8,796 nt of DNA from UMGS1002 sp050309735 (GCA_050309735.1 JBNRMS010000005.1:1-8796), one strand, 5' to 3'; positions 1 to 6,800 are shown, counted from the stretch's first letter. Translations and numbers: made by a program. Notes: generated by a model from the sequence alone, not told the origin.

Positions 1-5
1 CTCAT
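1..5 (-). CDS. First codon of a leftward gene running off the left edge
   Basis: Only the ATG (positions 5 to 3, reading leftward) and two further bases are inside the window, so the product is unknown. The call rests on context. A GGGAGG ribosome binding site lies at 12-17 on the minus strand, 6 bases before the ATG, and a well-formed minus-strand promoter lies at 33-61. Another ATG at 10-8 is only 1 base from the binding site and is a poor start. The gene would be divergent from the large phosphoesterase gene and share its control region. Confidence 0.45.
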
Positions 6-32
6 ACCATACCTCCCGCTGTCCTTGGCTTT

Positions 33-61
33 ATTATACATCATAGCAGGAGTTTCGTAAA
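33..61 (-). promoter_or_regulatory. Sigma-A-type promoter for the leftward gene
   Basis: On the minus strand a perfect TATAAT -10 box (38 to 33) is preceded by a 17-base spacer and a partial -35 box TTTACG (61 to 56, four of six consensus bases). Transcription would begin near 26, about 20 bases before the ATG at position 5. Spacing, box quality and the ribosome binding site downstream agree with one another. Confidence 0.5.
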
Positions 62-123
62 TACGACATCAGAAGGGGCTTTTGGTCGTTTTGCTCGTTT
101 TTCAGCTTTGTGCTGAATAGTTA

Positions 124-140
124 CAAATATTTTATATTTG
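124..140. promoter_or_regulatory. Inverted repeat between the divergent promoters, possible operator
   Basis: CAAATAT and ATATTTG form a perfect 7-base inverted repeat around TTT, about 35 bases upstream of the rightward -10 box. A second inverted repeat, TTCAGC/GCTGAA around a 5-base loop, lies at 101-117. Neither is followed by a T-run that would suggest a terminator in either direction. Their place between two divergent promoters fits a regulator site, but no regulator can be named and A+T-rich DNA can give such repeats by chance. Confidence 0.3.
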
Positions 141-173
141 ATGCATGATAAGACAGGATACGACGCCATAAAA

Positions 174-182
174 TGGTATAAT
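174..182 (+). promoter_or_regulatory. Extended -10 promoter for the large phosphoesterase gene
   Basis: TGG followed by TATAAT is a perfect extended -10 element. No convincing -35 box lies 16-18 bases upstream, as is common for extended -10 promoters. Transcription would start near 189, giving a leader of about 45 bases before the ATG at 234. Confidence 0.5.
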
Positions 183-220
183 ACTGTTGTCACATTGTAT
201 TAAAATGATGTGAACATAAA

Positions 221-227
221 AAGGAGG
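221..227 (+). promoter_or_regulatory. Ribosome binding site that fixes the start at 234
   Basis: AAGGAGG is nearly a full anti-16S match and sits 6 bases before the ATG at 234. The longer reading frame opens at a GTG at 210, upstream of this site, and has no binding site of its own. Starting at 234 also gives a standard signal peptide (MMKKAM followed by a hydrophobic run), so 234 is preferred. The ATG at 237 is a possible alternative. Confidence 0.8.
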
Positions 228-233
228 TATAAA

Positions 234-3200
234 ATGATGAAAAAAGCAATGTCTATCCTGCTTCTGTTGGCCATGCTCGCGACCATGTTTGCGTTCCTTA
301 CGTTCGGCACTTCCGCACAAAAGTACGACTGGATTCCCGCCTCAGCAATCGACCACAGTTCCTATGACTATACCTTCGCAGCACTGCCCGACACGCAATA
401 TCTGGCGCGTGACTTTCCCGCAAAGTTCCCCACCATGATGAACTACATAAAAGAAAACGCCGCCGCGCAAAAAATCAAATTTGTGATGCACCTGGGAGAC
501 ATCACAGACCAGAACACAACCGCGCAGTGGAACACGGCAAAGAACGCCATCAAGGTTCTCAATGGCGTGGTTCCCTATTCACTTTCGCCCGGAAACCACG
601 ACTATAACCGCTCGCTGACCTACAGAAATCTCTCGGGATTTGAAGCCGCCTTTCCTATCTCGGAGTATAAGTCGCTCTCGACCTTCGGAGGATCATACAG
701 TGCCTCAAGTATGGCGAATACATATCACAAAATTACGGCGGGCAATGTTAAATATCTGATTTTAGCCCTCGAATTTGCACCACGAAACGAGGTTGTTGCA
801 TGGGCGAACAACATAGTCGCGGCAAACCCCGACTATAATGTTATCATCACCACACACGCATACATGGGCTCTTCGGGAACCTATGTTTCAAAAAACGGAT
901 GGTACGATTCGAGCACATACAATTTTGCAACCACAAGCGGAAATCTCAATGACGGCACCGATCTTTGGACGAAGCTCGCAAGTAAGCACAAGAATATCAA
1001 AATGGTGCTTTGCGGGCACGTTTCAAGTCCTGAGCTTGTAGTAAGGCGGGACAGAGGAGAGAGCGGCAACTCGGTATACCAGATTCTTGCCGACGCTCAG
1101 AGCCTTGACCTTGACTACGGCGGGCTTGGCATGATTATGTTCATGCGCTTCTCAAACGGCGGAACCAAAGTCGAGCTGCAATATTACTCTACGGTTAAAA
1201 ATATGTATCTCAAAAAGAGCAATATTATCTCGATTGACACTCTCCCCGACTTCAACTCGCCCCTTGTTTTCACCGAGATGCACGTTGACACCCCGTCAAC
1301 CGACATCACCGAATATTTTGAGATAATGAATATCTCAGACTATCCGGTTGACCTTTACGACTATCAGATGATGTATGCCAGCGGCGCCGGACGAGGGCCA
1401 AAACGAGTGAGTCGGACAAACTATTTCTCCGATTCTCCCGGCGCGGCGATACTTGACCCGGGAGAGCTTGCCATTGTTTGGGTGGTTTCCTCGCCCGCTT
1501 ATGCAAATGGATTTGCGTCTGTTGCAGGCGGAGAACCGGTCTATGATATGGTCCGCTTTCGCTCGCATATGACCTCACTGTACGGAGCGAACTTCAACCC
1601 GGACGCCCGCGTTATCATAATGGACAGAACAAACAAAAGTCTGCCGATTATTGACGATGCGACCACCGCCGGGATGACGAATACCGGAAACTTCAACTTT
1701 TACTTAACACCCCGCGGTGCGACCGACGGATTCGGCGCGCTTGCCGTCATGAATGTACTCTCGACCGCGACCGGCCTGTCCACTCATTACGGGATGCCGA
1801 TGTCGGGGAGCGTTGACCAGTATCCGAGAGAAGAGCTTGCCACCCCCTCGCCTGGTTCTCTCTCGGCAAATCAGGCTGACATAGTTGCTGCCGTCCTGCC
1901 TGCGACCTACAGCCTTGTCATCACCGAGGTCTATCGAGACACCCCCGGAGGCGCCGATGTCACTGAGGGATTCGAGATTATGAATGTCTCAAATTCACCT
2001 GTTGACCTATATGACTTCAAGGTTTGGCGCTACCACGACCCCGCCAACATCTGGGAGAACGTTGCCTCGGCGACCGCCGCGACGGCGGTTTCAGCCAACC
2101 TCAAGGGGGCGCCCCTCTCCGAGACGCCGGGTGAGTTTATCCTCGAGCCGGGTGAGATTGCCTTCTGCTGGACGGTATTTGGTGATATGTATAATCACGG
2201 ATACGCCGTCAAGGACGGAGGAGGAAACCCGACTTATAACTACCAAATGTTCCGCGACAGGGTGCTTCAGGATCAAGGCCGGCCCTTTGACCCCAACTGC
2301 CTGATTGTTCCCTTTGACACCTCGATAGGAACCGGGCGATTTAACACGATAAACAGCTACGGATTCCGCCTCTATCTCTCGGCCCGCTCGGGGAATATTG
2401 ACGATGCCATCGCGATAGCCGACGTCATCGCGCCGACCTCGACACAAGGAACATCTGTCATATACGCTCCTTCGGCATATGGAAATAAGGTTCTCACCCC
2501 GATTGAGCGGCTGGCAAAACCAAGTTTCTCATTCCTCACCGAGGAGCAAAAGCGCCTCTGGCAGGTTGAGGACATCACGCCGCAATACGGACTTGTGATA
2601 ACCGAGCTTTGCCGGAATCCCGGAGGGTCAGACGTTACCGAGGGCTTTGAGATTATGAATATCTCAGACGCGCCGATCGACCTTTATAACTACAAGGTAT
2701 GGCGCTACCACGACTCTGCCAACGACTGGAACACAGTTGAGGCGACAACGGCCGAGACGGCGCTCCCGGCAAACCTCAAGAGTCAGACCCTCTCGGACAC
2801 CCCGGGGCAATATGTGCTCGAGCCGGGCGAGATTGCCTTCTGCTGGACGATATTCTCGGATATGTACAACAACGGATACGCCTCAACAGACGGGCAGGGT
2901 AACCCGATATATAACTATTCGCTCTTCAGGCAAACGGTTGAAGAGCAGCAGGGCGTTAGCCTGCCGGCGGGATTTAAAATTATCCCGATAGACTCGCATA
3001 TCGACAGCTCAAGCTTTAATATGAACAACTCAAATCGCTTCAGGCTATATATAACTCCGCGGAACGGCACTATCGACGACGCCACCGCAATAGCCAACGT
3101 AACCGAGGTTCCCGCCGTTGCCAACACATCGGTAATATACGGCGCTCCTCCCTCGGGCGGGAGGGTGCTCTCGGTTTGGAGCAACACAGCCTCTCGCAAT

Positions 3201-5258
3201 TATTCGGTGCTCAATCAAAAACAAAGCGCCGCTTGGGGGCTTGCTCCTGAGTACAGCCTTGTCATAACCGAGGTCAGTCGCGACACCCCGGGCGGAGCCG
3301 ACGTTACCGAGGGCTTTGAGATAATGAATGTCTCAGACGCTCCGATTGATCTTTACGATTACAAGGTTTGGCGCTACCATGACCCCAATAATATCTGGGA
3401 GAATGTTGCCTCGGCAACCGCGTCGAGCGCCGTCGCCGATTATCTTAAGGGGGCGCCCCTATCCGAGACCCGGGGCGAGTTTATACTCGGGCCGGGTGAG
3501 ATTGCCTTTGTCTGGACTGTGTTCGGCGATATGTATACCCACGGTTACGCCTCGAACGACGCACAGGGCAACAAGATATACGACTATGTGAAGTTCAAAG
3601 AGCGTGTGCTCGCCGACCAGGGCGACGCCTTTGACCCCAACTGCCTGATTGTTCCCTTTGACACCTCGGTAGGTACAGGCAGGTTTAACACGATAAACAG
3701 CTACAGCTTCCGCCTGTATATCACAAGCCGTACGGCGACAATAGACGGTGCCATAGCGATAGCCGATATAACCGCGCCTTCGTCAACACAGGGAACCTCT
3801 TTTGTTTACGGCCCGGGAGAGAAGGGCGAGCCTAATCTGAGGATTCTTGACAGGCTGTCACCCTCGGATTATACCCGCCTGACACCCGCACAGAAAAAGG
3901 CATGGGGAATAGCCGACCTTGCGCCACAATACGGACTTGTGATAACCGAGGTCTGTCGTAACCCCGGCGGGGTAGACGTTACCGAGGGATTCGAGATAGC
4001 CAATCTCTCAGACGCTCCCATTGATCTTTACGACTATAAGATCTGGCGCTATCACGACCCGGGAAATTCCTGGAGCGTTATCGAGTCTGTGACGGCGGAA
4101 AGTGCCAATCCTTCAAATCTGCGAAGCCACATTTTCTCAGACACGCCGGGACAGTATGTGCTCGAGCCGGGTGAGATTGCCTTCTGCTGGACGATATTTT
4201 CCGATATGTACAACAATGGTTATGCCTCGACAGACGAGGGTGGAAACCCGGTTTATAACTACTCGCTCTTCCGGCAGACCGTACAGCAGCAGCAGGGAAT
4301 AGCCCTTGCTGACGATTTAAAAATAATCCCGCTTGACAGCACTATCGGCTCAGGACGCTTCAATCTTTTCAATTCCAATTGCTTCAGACTTTATATAACC
4401 CGGCGAAATGATACTATTGACGACGCCTCGGTTATAGCCGATCTTACCGACATCAGCCCCGTATATGACACTTCGACTGTTTATGGCCCGGCTTCAAGCG
4501 GAGGCCCGATACTTGCGGTGTGGGAGCGGAGCGGCACAAGAAGCTATTCGGTTCTCACCGAGGTGCAGCGGAGCATCTGGGGAATACCCTTCTCCTACAG
4601 CCTTGTTATCACCGAGGTCTGCCGGGACACACCCGGCGGAGCCGACGTTACCGAGGGCTTTGAGATAATGAATGTCTCGGACAGGCCGATTGACCTTTAT
4701 AACTACAAAGTCTGGCGCTACCACGACCCGGGTAATGTCTGGGCTAATGTCAGCGGCGCCACTGCGGCAAGCGCCGTTGCAGCTAATCTGAGATGCTTCA
4801 ATATCTCGGATATACCGGGGCAGTATGTGCTCGAGCCGGGTGAGATTGCCTTCTGCTGGACTGTGTTTTCCGATATGTACAACCACGGATACGCCGTTAA
4901 GGACGGAGGAGGAAACCCGACCTACAACTTCCAGATGTTCCGCAACCGTGTGCTTGCTGATCAAGGCGCACCGATGGATCCCGACTGCAAGATAATTCCG
5001 CTCGACAGCACACTTGGCAGCGGGCGCTTTAATACAATAAACTCCAACAGTTTCCGCCTATATATCACCTCGCGGAATGACAATATAGACGGTGCGGTTG
5101 CCATGGCCGATATAACAGCTGTGACTTCTACCGAGGGCACCTCGGTGATATACGGGCGCGCGCATGACGGCGGCCCGCTCGAGAGGGTGCTCAATGCGCT
5201 GGCGCCTTCCGATTATTCCCGCCTCTCGCCCTCGCAGGTCGACCAGTGGGAAGAATAG
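234..5258 (+). CDS. Secreted calcineurin-like phosphoesterase with six LTD-like repeats
   Basis: The protein has 1674 residues. Residues 1-28 are a Sec signal peptide with a likely cut after FGTSA. Residues about 45-310 are a metallophosphoesterase domain: D53-T-Q55 (motif I with Gln in place of the usual His), GDITD at 88-92, GNHD at 120-123, the metal-ligand His in THAY (H208), and GH at 261-262 followed by VS rather than the usual xH. This LPDTQ type is a known variant of the PF00149 superfamily and most likely hydrolyses a phosphoester outside the cell; the substrate cannot be told. From residue 344 to the end come six units of 217-226 residues that begin [YS]-x-LVITE and carry an E-x-FEIMN-S-x-x-P-x-DLY pattern and LEPGEIAF, which resembles lamin-tail (LTD) domains. 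Later units close with a conserved L-x4-Q-x3-W motif. No LPXTG, SLH, dockerin or C-terminal membrane segment is present, so the protein is probably released or held by its repeats. Confidence 0.85.
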   Translation: MMKKAMSILLLLAMLATMFAFLTFGTSAQKYDWIPASAIDHSSYDYTFAALPDTQYLARDFPAKFPTMMNYIKENAAAQKIKFVMHLGDITDQNTTAQWNTAKNAIKVLNGVVPYSLSPGNHDYNRSLTYRNLSGFEAAFPISEYKSLSTFGGSYSASSMANTYHKITAGNVKYLILALEFAPRNEVVAWANNIVAANPDYNVIITTHAYMGSSGTYVSKNGWYDSSTYNFATTSGNLNDGTDLWTKLASKHKNIKMVLCGHVSSPELVVRRDRGESGNSVYQILADAQSLDLDYGGLGMIMFMRFSNGGTKVELQYYSTVKNMYLKKSNIISIDTLPDFNSPLVFTEMHVDTPSTDITEYFEIMNISDYPVDLYDYQMMYASGAGRGPKRVSRTNYFSDSPGAAILDPGELAIVWVVSSPAYANGFASVAGGEPVYDMVRFRSHMTSLYGANFNPDARVIIMDRTNKSLPIIDDATTAGMTNTGNFNFYLTPRGATDGFGALAVMNVLSTATGLSTHYGMPMSGSVDQYPREELATPSPGSLSANQADIVAAVLPATYSLVITEVYRDTPGGADVTEGFEIMNVSNSPVDLYDFKVWRYHDPANIWENVASATAATAVSANLKGAPLSETPGEFILEPGEIAFCWTVFGDMYNHGYAVKDGGGNPTYNYQMFRDRVLQDQGRPFDPNCLIVPFDTSIGTGRFNTINSYGFRLYLSARSGNIDDAIAIADVIAPTSTQGTSVIYAPSAYGNKVLTPIERLAKPSFSFLTEEQKRLWQVEDITPQYGLVITELCRNPGGSDVTEGFEIMNISDAPIDLYNYKVWRYHDSANDWNTVEATTAETALPANLKSQTLSDTPGQYVLEPGEIAFCWTIFSDMYNNGYASTDGQGNPIYNYSLFRQTVEEQQGVSLPAGFKIIPIDSHIDSSSFNMNNSNRFRLYITPRNGTIDDATAIANVTEVPAVANTSVIYGAPPSGGRVLSVWSNTASRNYSVLNQKQSAAWGLAPEYSLVITEVSRDTPGGADVTEGFEIMNVSDAPIDLYDYKVWRYHDPNNIWENVASATASSAVADYLKGAPLSETRGEFILGPGEIAFVWTVFGDMYTHGYASNDAQGNKIYDYVKFKERVLADQGDAFDPNCLIVPFDTSVGTGRFNTINSYSFRLYITSRTATIDGAIAIADITAPSSTQGTSFVYGPGEKGEPNLRILDRLSPSDYTRLTPAQKKAWGIADLAPQYGLVITEVCRNPGGVDVTEGFEIANLSDAPIDLYDYKIWRYHDPGNSWSVIESVTAESANPSNLRSHIFSDTPGQYVLEPGEIAFCWTIFSDMYNNGYASTDEGGNPVYNYSLFRQTVQQQQGIALADDLKIIPLDSTIGSGRFNLFNSNCFRLYITRRNDTIDDASVIADLTDISPVYDTSTVYGPASSGGPILAVWERSGTRSYSVLTEVQRSIWGIPFSYSLVITEVCRDTPGGADVTEGFEIMNVSDRPIDLYNYKVWRYHDPGNVWANVSGATAASAVAANLRCFNISDIPGQYVLEPGEIAFCWTVFSDMYNHGYAVKDGGGNPTYNFQMFRNRVLADQGAPMDPDCKIIPLDSTLGSGRFNTINSNSFRLYITSRNDNIDGAVAMADITAVTSTEGTSVIYGRAHDGGPLERVLNALAPSDYSRLSPSQVDQWEE
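1263..1913 (+). repeat. LTD-like unit 1, divergent copy
   Basis: This unit of 217 codons follows the phosphoesterase domain. It keeps the core signature (LVFTEM at residue 344, EIMNISDYPVDLYDY, and LDPGELAIVW) but lacks the KVWRYHD segment of units 2-6 and shares little DNA identity with them. It looks like an older member of the family, from which the tandem array did not directly expand. Confidence 0.7.
1914..3257 (+). repeat. LTD-like units 2 (A) and 3 (B), first 1344-base dimer
   Basis: Unit 2 (1914-2591, 226 codons) is of type A, marked by RDTPGGADVTEG, APLSETPGEFI and DPNCLIVPFDTS. Unit 3 (2592-3257, 222 codons) is of type B, marked by RNPGG, SDTPGQYVLEPGE and DMYNNGYASTD. The two types share the LVITE start, EGFEIMN and YKVWRYHD. 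The second dimer repeats the same A-then-B order with identical unit lengths. Confidence 0.85.
3258..4601 (+). repeat. LTD-like units 4 (A) and 5 (B), second 1344-base dimer
   Basis: Unit 4 (3258-3935, 226 codons) matches unit 2 far better than unit 3, and unit 5 (3936-4601, 222 codons) matches unit 3. At the DNA level, 2284-2324 and 3628-3668 are an exact 41-base match with an offset of 1344 bases, the length of the dimer. This supports in-frame duplication of an A-B pair. Unit 4 has small departures such as LGPGEIAFVW in place of LEPGEIAFCW. Confidence 0.85.
4602..5255 (+). repeat. LTD-like unit 6, A/B mosaic terminal copy
   Basis: This unit of 218 codons starts as type A (RDTPGGADVTEG), changes to B at the DIPGQYVLEPGE segment, carries HGYAVKDGGGNPTYN found otherwise only in unit 2, returns to B-like KIIPLDST-x-GSGRFN, and ends A-like. 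Exact matches support this: 4821-4861 equals 4152-4192 in unit 5 (41 bases), and 4899-4921 equals 2211-2233 in unit 2 (23 bases). The protein ends at the L-x4-Q-x3-W motif, so the last unit is complete and not cut short. Confidence 0.8.
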
Positions 5259-5301
5259 TCTCTCTCTCCCTGTTTTATTTATCAACCATAGTTTAAAAAT
5301 T

Positions 5302-5333
5302 GAGGAGGACGTCTCATATGAGATGTCCTCCTC
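5302..5333. terminator. Hairpin terminator between convergent genes
   Basis: A stem of 14 pairs (arms 5302-5315 and 5320-5333, 4-base loop) lies 43 bases after the phosphoesterase stop. In the plus-strand RNA it has one G-U pair and is followed by UGUGUUU, a modest U-tract. In the minus-strand RNA one pair becomes an A-C mismatch, but the tail CAAUUUUUAAA is better, so it can also end the cobalamin operon, whose last stop is at 5414. It probably works in both directions. Confidence 0.8.
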
Positions 5334-5413
5334 TGTGTTTCTACAATGCATATGTGCAGGAATTATTTTTGTTTTGAAAGCTGATCTTAAGTGTCTCCTC
5401 GTGCTATTCCCAG

Positions 5414-6013
5414 TCACTTATTCTCAAGCTTTTTGAGCAGTTTTGAGAGCGGCAGGACGAGCAGACCACATGCGAAATTTCCGGCCGCGTGAATCAGGTC
5501 GTAGGGAAGCCCACCTACTATCCATGCGATTGTTTGATTAAATGTGAAGCCGTAAATAAGGGCATGTGAGGGGGCGTAAAGTGCGCCGAAGGCAAGTCCA
5601 TGCAGCGAGCAGAGGAGAGGATAGACAAAGGCAGCAATGGCATCGGGCATTTTGCGGGGCAAGAGCATAGCGGCGCCCCAGAGAACAGTCCAGACATAAA
5701 GATAGGGAAGCCACGAGACCGAAAAGCCCAATGCAAGGCCATATAGCATAACAAAAATATTAATCGGAATAAGCGCGCGGCGCCGATAGACAATGGTAAG
5801 AAGCACTATGAACATGGCAAGCGGGTGAATATTCGGTATGATTTCGACGCCCTTTGTCAGCACAAGCATCATCGCCGCAAACATCGAAAAGACGGCCATG
5901 TCTCTGAGAATCCTGCGCTCGCGCGCTGCTCTTTCCCGATTTTCGACTGCCATGCCCGACCCTGAGTTCTCGCTCTCGGGCTTGCGTTTATCCCTTCGTG
6001 TAAACCAGCTCAT
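5414..6013 (-). CDS. ECF transporter S component, probably cobalamin/corrinoid uptake
   Basis: The protein has 199 residues if it starts at the ATG at 6013. After a charged N-terminal stretch of about 35 residues come five or six hydrophobic segments with family features such as PNIHPLAMFIVLLTIVYRRRA, the aromatic WLPYLYVWTVLWG, a FGALYAPSHAL loop and GGLPYDLIHAAGNF. This pattern recalls the S components found beside DUF4430 lipoproteins in Clostridia. S components bind the substrate in the membrane and dock on an EcfA-A'-T module; none is encoded here, which fits the group II arrangement with a shared module. The riboswitch and lipoprotein upstream suggest cobalamin or a related corrinoid as substrate. 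The start is uncertain: no strong binding site precedes 6013, 6061 or 5953. The 6013 start overlaps the upstream gene by 26 bases, which suggests coupled translation. Confidence 0.75.
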   Translation of the reverse strand: MSWFTRRDKRKPESENSGSGMAVENRERAARERRILRDMAVFSMFAAMMLVLTKGVEIIPNIHPLAMFIVLLTIVYRRRALIPINIFVMLYGLALGFSVSWLPYLYVWTVLWGAAMLLPRKMPDAIAAFVYPLLCSLHGLAFGALYAPSHALIYGFTFNQTIAWIVGGLPYDLIHAAGNFACGLLVLPLSKLLKKLENK

Positions 6014-6425
6014 AATGCTCGCCGTCTGTAATAGTTGTGCTGTCAGCTCCCGCGTCGGCATATTCGCCGTTCTTTAATAGCGCCCAGTATGCGCCGTCTG
6101 TATCGTAATCGGCTCTGATTCCGTTTACCGATTTTATGTAGAGTCCGAACGCGCCCTCCTCGCCCTCTACAAGATTGTTCTCAAGCAGGGCATCGGCAAG
6201 GATTGTTTTGTCGGTTTTTATGGTCAGTTCAATCGACTTCTCACCGGCCTTAACCTCGACTATAACAGTAAGGGCGCCGCTACCGAGAGACTTGTTCTCG
6301 GTGTGAATTGCGTTTTCCCAGAGATCCGCTGGCGGATTGCTCTTGCAGGAAACTGCCGCGAAGAGTATAAGGAGGCAGAGAAGGGTTGCCGACACACGGA
6401 TGACAGGGATTTTGTTTGTTTTCAT
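5988..6425 (-). CDS. DUF4430 (transcobalamin-like) lipoprotein, probable corrinoid-capture partner
   Basis: The protein has 145 residues. Residues 1-26 are a lipoprotein signal peptide with lipobox AVSC, so C27 would be lipidated and the protein tethered outside the membrane. Residues about 50-144 form one DUF4430 domain: ALTVIVEVK, then TILADALLENNLVEG, then the typical IKSVNGIRADYDTDGAYWALLKNG and a closing DGEHYELVYT strand. DUF4430 is related to the C-terminal beta domain of transcobalamin and intrinsic factor, which contacts cobalamin. An AGGAG site at 6435-6439 lies 9 bases before the ATG. It is the first gene after a cobalamin riboswitch and overlaps the S-component gene, so a role in capturing a corrinoid for that transporter is the simplest reading. 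The ligand is inferred, not shown. Confidence 0.8.
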   Translation of the reverse strand: MKTNKIPVIRVSATLLCLLILFAAVSCKSNPPADLWENAIHTENKSLGSGALTVIVEVKAGEKSIELTIKTDKTILADALLENNLVEGEEGAFGLYIKSVNGIRADYDTDGAYWALLKNGEYADAGADSTTITDGEHYELVYTKG

Positions 6426-6457
6426 TCAATTGTTCTCCTATAAATGATATATTTTAT

Positions 6458-6502
6458 GAATGAAAAGTGAAAGCGCCCTCCCGCTCATGGCGAGTTGGCG
6501 CC
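6458..6502 (-). terminator. Possible riboswitch expression platform (hairpin before the lipoprotein gene)
   Basis: On the minus strand GCGCC (6501 to 6497) can pair with GGCGC (6477 to 6473), with a further short CTC/GAG helix inside. The tail UUUCACUUUUCAUUC follows. It lies between the riboswitch aptamer and the ribosome binding site at 6435-6439, where a regulated terminator would be expected. The stem is short and the tail broken, and I could not trace the competing antiterminator, so control could instead act on translation. Confidence 0.3.
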
Positions 6503-6596
6503 GCAAAATCCAGACACGCAAAAAACAACCTCCCCGCGTGCCGGCTGTGCCGCGCTCCCCCCCGCTTATAGCCTGCCCGAGAGCCCACTCACATAT

Positions 6597-6755
6597 CACG
6601 GGACGATAAGCATTCCGGCTTGCAAAGCTCGGCCGATGCCGGTCTTTGTTTACGGTAATGGCTGTTGCGGCGGATTTTCACCGCGCTTTCCTTATCCCCG
6701 GGCGCGGCCTCTGTGAGCCGAACCCGATTGCGCCGTCATGCGGCGCCGAACCGTG
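6597..6755 (-). promoter_or_regulatory. Cobalamin riboswitch aptamer
   Basis: Read on the minus strand, the region holds the conserved core GGAUAAGGAA followed by GGUGAAAAUCCGC (6682 to 6670) and CGCAACAGCC, the hallmark of cobalamin riboswitches. Further on is AGCCGGAA (6620 to 6613), matching the start of the B12 box AGYCMGRA. The ends can close as P1 by pairing CACGG (6755 to 6751) with CCGUG (6601 to 6597). It lies about 10 bases after the expected transcription start and about 170 bases before the lipoprotein start. Such elements bind a cobalamin and usually switch off uptake or synthesis genes when the cofactor is plentiful. The last part of the B12 box is not a textbook match, so the exact subclass is uncertain. 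Confidence 0.88.
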
Positions 6756-6771
6756 TTTCATTTTCAGATAT

Positions 6772-6800
6772 ATCATAACACATTAAAAATAAAAAGGCAA
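6772..6800 (-). promoter_or_regulatory. Sigma-A-type promoter of the cobalamin-uptake operon
   Basis: On the minus strand TTGCCT (6800 to 6795) and TATGAT (6777 to 6772) are separated by exactly 17 A+T-rich bases. Transcription would begin near 6765, just ahead of the riboswitch P1 stem at 6755. The fit in spacing and position makes it the likely promoter for the riboswitch, lipoprotein and S-component transcript. Confidence 0.7.

Noticed and set aside
210..233. N-terminal extension of the phosphoesterase from a GTG at 210
   Set aside because: The strong AAGGAGG at 221-227 lies inside the extension and is ideally spaced for the ATG at 234, and the extension would put a charged stretch (NIKRRYK) before the signal peptide.
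1984..2304. Plus-strand +1 frame rich in Arg, Pro and Ser within unit 2, repeated in other units
   Set aside because: This is a shadow of the real frame; low-complexity Arg/Pro/Ser translation is typical of an out-of-frame reading of G+C-rich coding DNA.
2091..2447. Antisense frame of 118 codons inside the repeat array
   Set aside because: Similar antisense frames recur at matching places in other units (for example 4494-4964). They mirror the biased codons of the sense repeats and have no ribosome binding site or family resemblance.
5518..5793. Minus-strand frame of 91 codons within the S-component gene
   Set aside because: It is an alternative frame of a membrane-protein gene with clear family features in the main frame.
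6014..6061. Longer start of the S-component gene at 6061
   Set aside because: It would overlap the lipoprotein gene by 74 bases and the extra 16 residues only re-read that gene's end in another frame. The ATG at 6013 gives a more usual overlap, though neither has a strong binding site.
6485..6517. 10-codon GTG frame in the riboswitch leader after a GGGGAGG sequence
   Set aside because: The spacing of 11 bases is long, the start is a weak GTG, and nothing shows conservation; it is kept only as a remark on the expression platform.
6495..6716. Plus-strand frame of 73 codons opposite the riboswitch
   Set aside because: It overlaps the cobalamin riboswitch on the other strand, its Pro/Ala/Cys-rich translation resembles nothing, and the riboswitch explains the sequence constraint.
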